Assembly (NCBI GenBank): GCA_003225495.1
Contig: QIAJ01000059.1
Span: forward strand, 1-54,953
Length of the DNA stretch: 54,953 nt
Reading direction: 5' to 3'
From: Acidobacteriota bacterium
Lineage (GTDB): Bacteria; Acidobacteriota; Terriglobia; Terriglobales; Acidobacteriaceae
Shown here piece by piece: positions 50,991-54,953 of this stretch. Every line of letters begins with the position of its first letter. Position 1 is the stretch's first letter. Below the pieces are notes generated by a model. The model was not told the origin of the DNA. It saw nothing but the letters and a program-made list of their open reading frames with translations, and did not search any database. The position numbers and the translations under genes are program-made.

Positions 50991-51692
50991 TCACTTCGCG
51001 CGAGCAGCGAGTGACATCGGATCGTGTCGGACGAGCACTGGTAACGCGCGGCGGCCGCGGACCCTCCACAACCAATAGAACATCGCCCCAAACAACAGCA
51101 GAATCGGCAGCGCGCGCATGGGCGCGGTCGTGAATGGCTCCGGAAGGACTTTCGCTACCCGCGCCCGCACCGAGAAGAACGATCCGGCTGCGATGAATAG
51201 CGCGAAGCACATCCGCCACAGATGGCGCGTCAGGCGCGGCCGGCCGCGAGGCATACCAAACCGCATGATGCGCACGTCGCCCATAGCCGCCAGGATCATG
51301 ACGGTGGCCATGAAGAAGAGCATCGGGAACGGGACGCCGTTGAGGGAACGGCTGGGGCTGTTGAACGCCTTCACGCCTCCCAGGATGTCGAGGAGCGCTA
51401 GTCCGACCGCGACCGTCAGCGCGGCAACATTGCGGGTCCAACGCGACACCGGGCGGACGGTGGTGAGCGCGGTGCCGACAAAATAGGCCACCATGAAGCC
51501 GCCGGGCAGATTCGGGTCGGTGGGACTCTTGCGAAACGCCAGAATTGAGGCGCAGGTGCCCATGACGAGCATGGCATAAACGAACAGCAGCCCGACGCGG
51601 CGATGGGTGGTCCCGCCCTTCTTGACGAACAGAGCTACGGCGCCGAGAACAATGGCGAGCCCGCCTGCAGCAATATGGATGGGCAGGAGCAT
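50991..51692 (-). CDS. DUF2306-type integral membrane protein
   Basis: 233 residues from ATG 51692. Seven or eight hydrophobic helices: LLPIHIAAGGLAIVLGAVALFV, HRRVGLLFVYAMLVMGTCASI, MLFFMATVMILAAMGDVRIM, RHLWRMCFALFIAAGSFF. The His in the first helix and the HRRVG motif after the first loop fit the DUF2306/heme-binding-like four-helix family. Function unknown. GGCAGGAG lies upstream of the start. Confidence 0.72.
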   Translation of the reverse strand: MLLPIHIAAGGLAIVLGAVALFVKKGGTTHRRVGLLFVYAMLVMGTCASILAFRKSPTDPNLPGGFMVAYFVGTALTTVRPVSRWTRNVAALTVAVGLALLDILGGVKAFNSPSRSLNGVPFPMLFFMATVMILAAMGDVRIMRFGMPRGRPRLTRHLWRMCFALFIAAGSFFSVRARVAKVLPEPFTTAPMRALPILLLFGAMFYWLWRVRGRRALPVLVRHDPMSLAARAK

Positions 51693-51876
51693 GCGCCCTG
51701 GAGTATACGAACGGCCTCGACGGAATGTTCCGTCTGCTGTCAGAGAATGGGCCACCCGCCTTCGTCGCCGCGGAAAGCGTCAGGATCAAACAACTCCGCT
51801 GAACGGTACCCTGACCATATCTTAAAGAGAACCTGTCCGAACCCGCGACTCTCTGAACGCACGCAGCGGCCAATTC

Positions 51877-52148
51877 CTATCTCTCAACGTAATCCGTGTG
51901 AAATTTGCCATTGCCGTTGACCTCAACGATCACGGTACCGTCCTTCACCGCAACAAAATGAGGAACGCCGGCCGGAATCAGGATGAAACTGCCCGCGGGG
52001 TATCCTTTCAGCTTTGTGGCATCGAATTTCGTTCCTTCGCCCAGATAGCAGATTCCCTTGATGACGGGGACCAGTTCGTCCTGCGGGTGCGTGTGCGGCA
52101 AGGACACGTTTGCCGGCGGGGATCCTGACATGATCGATCCACGACGAG
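51877..52148 (-). pseudogene. 5'-truncated duplicate of the exported cupin gene
   Basis: Encodes only the cupin core (SLPHTHPQDELVPVIKGICYLGEGT, AGSFILIPAGVPHFV) and the tail KFHTDYVER. It is a diverged copy of the 3' half of the gene at 53248, and the homology continues about 90 bases past the stop into both downstream flanks. No signal peptide, and the apparent ATG at 52131 is a chance codon. The break is near 52148. Confidence 0.68.
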
Positions 52149-52279
52149 TGGGCCCACTTAGGCCTAGTTGTGGCTAGAGCGGAGTACCCTCCGATACTTG
52201 GGTCACCCGCCCAGCATCGATCCCTTACAATTGTCAGCCATGCAGGGAATAGAGTTCGATGTGGATTACGGAGGATTTG

Positions 52280-53005
52280 ATGAAGACTCTTGCCAGTCCT
52301 CGCTTCCTGGCGGTTTACTCAGGTGTACTGACGATCCTATTCGTGTGCACAGTTTTGTACGGAGTCCGCATGATGCGCGATCGTCACTTCGGCATTATCA
52401 CGGTTCGCCGCATCAACGTGGTCGAACCGGACGGGACGGTACGACTCACCATTTCGAACCGTGCTGATTTTCCCGGTGGCTGGGTTCGCAAGAAAGAATC
52501 TCCGCGTCCCGACCGCCGCGACGCGGCTGGCATGCTGTTCATGAGCGAGGAAGGAACCGAGCAAGGTGGGCTGATCTGGGGCGCCGAACAGTTGCCGGAT
52601 GGTACCATCGAGAATCATGGTCATTTGAGTCTGGATCAGTACGAAGAGAATCAGATCTTCGCTCTGGATGCGGGGCAGGAAGGCAAGGACAAGTTCTCGC
52701 GCATCAGCATTTCGGATCAGGGAGACTATCCCGTCGAGGAAAAGAGGAAAGCTGAGGAGCGCATCGGTGCCCTTCCGGCCGAAAAACAAGATGATGCCTG
52801 GGCGGAATTCTTTTCGACTCACCGGCACGACGTGCAACGTCTGCTAATCGGGCGCTCTCTCGATGGCTCGGTTGGTTTGAGCTTGGCCGATGGCAACGGG
52901 AAAGCGCGTATCCGACTGACGGTTGAAACCGACGGAAAGTCAGGGCTGCAGTTCCTGGATGAGAACGGAAAGATCGTAAGCGAGTTTCCGGGGCAAAAGA
53001 AGTAA
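52280..53005 (+). CDS. Conserved-type hypothetical, single-pass membrane protein
   Basis: 241 residues from ATG 52280 (GGAGGA upstream). One N-terminal helix (FLAVYSGVLTILFVCTVLYGV) anchors a soluble domain with beta repeats (VRRINVVEPDGTVRLTISN, SVGLSLADGNGKARIRLTVE, LQFLDENGKIVSEFP). The D-x-x-G-x-x-R-L turns recur three times, suggesting a small repeat-built sheet. No named family. Confidence 0.72.
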   Translation: MKTLASPRFLAVYSGVLTILFVCTVLYGVRMMRDRHFGIITVRRINVVEPDGTVRLTISNRADFPGGWVRKKESPRPDRRDAAGMLFMSEEGTEQGGLIWGAEQLPDGTIENHGHLSLDQYEENQIFALDAGQEGKDKFSRISISDQGDYPVEEKRKAEERIGALPAEKQDDAWAEFFSTHRHDVQRLLIGRSLDGSVGLSLADGNGKARIRLTVETDGKSGLQFLDENGKIVSEFPGQKK

Positions 53006-53247
53006 ACCGTCGCCGTGGCCTCATGCAGAAGCCTTGGCACCGAAAATTGAAGGACCAGGTTGGCGATAAATCCTGGTTGGCCGATGGCCGGGTGCCCCCC
53101 ATCGCGCACTTTGCGATGTGTGGGCTTCGCCACCGCGCGGGAAATCGTCGAGATCACAATCAACCCCGCTGAACGCCACCCTCACCATTTCTCGAAGAGG
53201 ATCCTATCGGAACCCGCGCCTGCCTTGACGCACGCAGCGCCCACTTC

Positions 53248-53706
53248 CTATTTCTCGACGTAATCCGTCTGAAATTTGCCATTGCCGCTGAGCTGAACGA
53301 TCACGGTATCGTCCTTCGTCGCAACAAAATGAGGGACGCCGGCCGGAATGAGGATGAAACTGCCCGCGGGGTACGCTTTCAGCTTTGCCGAGTCGAATTT
53401 CGTTCCCTCACCCAGATACCAGGTTCCTTCGATGACGGTGACCGGTTCGTCCTGCGGGTGGGTATGCGCGAGGACACGTTTCCCGGCGGGGATCTTGGCA
53501 CGATCGATCCACGCACCGCCCTGACTTGAGTCGCCGAGCAGCTGCGCTCGCTCGCGGCCGTCGGTGTAGTACGACGGCGTGAACCATCGCACTTGCGTCG
53601 GCGTGAATGCGATGATCTCTCTCTTGTTCGTGTCGGCCCGGTTCGTGTTGGGCAATGTCGATGCGATTGCCGCAAAGACCAATCCCGCAAGAGTCAGCCT
53701 TTTCAT
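53248..53706 (-). CDS. Exported cupin-domain protein
   Basis: 152 residues from ATG 53706 (GAGGAGAG upstream). Signal peptide KRLTLAGLVFAAIASTLP. Single cupin with motif 1 VLAHTHPQDEPVTVIEGTWYLGEG and motif 2 AGSFILIPAGVPHFV; the metal ligands His, His, Glu and the later His are all present. Likely a periplasmic metal-dependent enzyme or sensor. Intact parent or sister of the broken copy at 51877. Confidence 0.82.
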   Translation of the reverse strand: MKRLTLAGLVFAAIASTLPNTNRADTNKREIIAFTPTQVRWFTPSYYTDGRERAQLLGDSSQGGAWIDRAKIPAGKRVLAHTHPQDEPVTVIEGTWYLGEGTKFDSAKLKAYPAGSFILIPAGVPHFVATKDDTVIVQLSGNGKFQTDYVEK

Positions 53707-53840
53707 CGTCTCTCCTCTCAGCGCTTCAAAATCGCTCCCCATGTTCCGGTCGTGTCGTTATACCAACATTTCCAGCCGCTATGAGTGAATGAGAGTAGGA
53801 TGTCATTCTTAGAATCGGTCGCTGTCGAAAGGGGGACCCT

Positions 53841-54146
53841 ATGAACAACACTACTCCTGGCAACCCGATTATTTTCTTAGTATTCATCGTGCTCACGGTA
53901 ATTGCTATTTTCGGCGCAAAACCTGCGAAGTGGAAGCTATATAACCTCCTCGTCATTCTCGGAGCGTGTGACATCGGGATTGCCTTAGGCGCAGTGCCGG
54001 TAGCGTTTGGCGGGAATTCAGAGATTTCTGGACACCTTGCCGCCGCCTTCATGCCTATCTTTGGCGCTGCGGGTGCCTATGTCTGTATGCGGCGCAACTC
54101 GAAGCGGAATGCTGTCCTCGCGCCTAGCGCGCCGGTTAAACCTTGA
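53841..54146 (+). CDS. Small integral membrane protein (101 aa)
   Basis: Three hydrophobic helices (IIFLVFIVLTVIAIFGA, LYNLLVILGACDIGIALGAVPVAF, LAAAFMPIFGAAGAYVCM) and a basic, Pro-rich tail. GGGGGAC lies just ahead of the ATG. Not recognised. Confidence 0.65.
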   Translation: MNNTTPGNPIIFLVFIVLTVIAIFGAKPAKWKLYNLLVILGACDIGIALGAVPVAFGGNSEISGHLAAAFMPIFGAAGAYVCMRRNSKRNAVLAPSAPVKP

Positions 54147-54159
54147 CAATGAAACCCCT

Positions 54160-54330
54160 CAGAGATAAAATATTATTATAAAATATAGCTTTATAGTATA
54201 ACTGGGAAAGGCGGACCTAAACCATTTGTGCTCTATATTTTGCATGTAAGTTCCTTGAAATCAAGATTTTAAGCGACCTTCATGTGCTAACTCTATGATT
54301 CTGAAAGACCCAGGGGGAGGGGTACCCCCG
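54160..54330. other. AT-rich gap with GGGGTACCCC palindrome
   Basis: The gap 54147-54480 has a sharp AT-rich patch (54163-54205) with inverted halves TATAAA/TTTATA, then the 10-base palindrome GGGGTACCCC at 54319-54328 inside a G-rich/C-rich run. No gene is seen. Confidence 0.4.
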
Positions 54331-54480
54331 GTACTAAGTGGGAAATGGGCAGTTCTCGCGACTGTCTTTCCCATCGAACCATGGCAGGCTTCCACTTGCG
54401 AAGGCCGCAGGGTACGCAGAGACTCCGAGCGCGGCTAAAATATGTGCGAGAGTTGAAGCTGTACACGAAAAGGACCCCCG

Positions 54481-54900
54481 ATGGAATCTGCCTCTACATT
54501 CATCGACGAGAAGATCAAGCAGCTTGGAGACTGGCGCGGGAAGACGCTCGCGAAAGTCCGCGACATCATCCACCAAGCAGATCCTGAGATCGTAGAAGAG
54601 CAGAAGTGGGCCAAGGCGACATCACCCGGGGTGCCGGTCTGGTCCCACGGCGGCATCGTCTGCACGGGAGAGACGTACAAGAACGTTGTGAAGCTGACAT
54701 TCGCCAACGGCGCTGCATTAAAAGACCCGTCCGGCCTATTCAACTCCAGCCTCGACGGCAATGTCAGGCGCGCCATCGACATTCACGAAGGCGAAACGAT
54801 CGATGAGCCGGCCTTGAAGGATCTCATCCGCGCCGCAGTGGCGCTCAATCTCAAGGGTAAAAGCAAACCGAAGCGAGCCGCCAGCAAGCGGGCCGGCTAG
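54481..54900 (+). CDS. DUF1801 (YdhG-like) protein
   Basis: 139 residues. Typical blocks: [96 protein letters not shown] frataxin-like fold family of unknown role. A short basic tail ([13 protein letters not shown]) ends it. AAAAGGA lies ahead of the ATG. Confidence 0.85.
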   Translation: MESASTFIDEKIKQLGDWRGKTLAKVRDIIHQADPEIVEEQKWAKATSPGVPVWSHGGIVCTGETYKNVVKLTFANGAALKDPSGLFNSSLDGNVRRAIDIHEGETIDEPALKDLIRAAVALNLKGKSKPKRAASKRAG

Positions 54901-54953
54901 CTTGATCGCAGCTATTGAAGCCGACTAAGCCGCTTGCGCTGGGCGTCGGCGAG

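Noticed and set aside
50779..51873. 364-residue minus-strand ORF overlapping the DUF2306 gene
   Set aside because: Arg/Pro/His-rich shadow in another frame of the same strand; the 50991-51692 frame has clear membrane helices and a ribosome site.

Overview
The window is bacterial, GC-rich and gene-dense, and looks like a soil Acidobacteriota (class Terriglobia, Koribacter/Sulfotelmatobacter-like). This is inferred from gene content only. Indicators are a very large Oar-like TonB receptor with an N-terminal carboxypeptidase-regulatory fold, futalosine-pathway menaquinone genes (mqnE beside a UbiA-type prenyltransferase), many secreted PQQ/SMP-30/Rid-type proteins, and DUF5916 and DUF2934 remnants. 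No phage, plasmid, CRISPR or rRNA operon is visible.

Layout. (1) 1-18 kb is an ordinary housekeeping region: nth (runs off the left edge), DedA, TPR protein, thrC, pcm, mqnP-like/mqnE, an msrA interrupted by one UGA, a phosphoesterase, tRNA-Ser(CGA), tadA, the rimO-yacG-pgpA-NHL run, an outer-membrane barrel, and a TgpA-type transglutaminase. (2) 18.0-21.6 kb starts with tRNA-Asp(GTC) and is a scrapyard: two decayed tyrosine-integrase remnants, a frameshifted VOC gene, a broken DUF2934 gene and a cupin gene with a stop at codon 5. One intact SDR gene lies among them. (3) 21.7-46.9 kb is the accessory island of interest, described below. (4) 47-55 kb is mixed: a DUF5916 remnant, a MerR-cupin regulator divergent from an ArsR-VOC-SRPBCC operon, a NIPSNAP pseudogene, a partially deleted cupin duplicate with its intact parent, and small membrane proteins.

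The island. The minus-strand run exported RraA-like protein > IclR > secreted quinoprotein dehydrogenase > exported RidA > Tat-exported SelA-like PLP enzyme > MFS carrier diverges from exported RidA > di-heme cytochrome c > SMP-30 lactonase > secreted glycoside hydrolase. Next come a TonB receptor, an exported triple-Rid protein, a second Tat-exported SelA-like enzyme, a DUF4380 protein, a second quinoprotein dehydrogenase, a D-threonine aldolase/D-serine dehydratase-like enzyme, a cytosolic RidA and an APC permease. Six Rid domains in four proteins sit with three PLP enzymes, and most of the set carries export signals.

Working model (inference): a periplasmic route in which glycans are cut by the hydrolase and a released sugar or amino sugar is oxidised by PQQ enzymes through the cytochrome. 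The lactone is then opened by SMP-30, the acid is deaminated or dehydrated by the folded, PLP-loaded Tat enzymes, and the enamine/imine products are handled by exported Rid proteins. Aldol cleavage by the RraA-like protein and uptake by the MFS carrier would complete it. The substrate cannot be read from the sequence.
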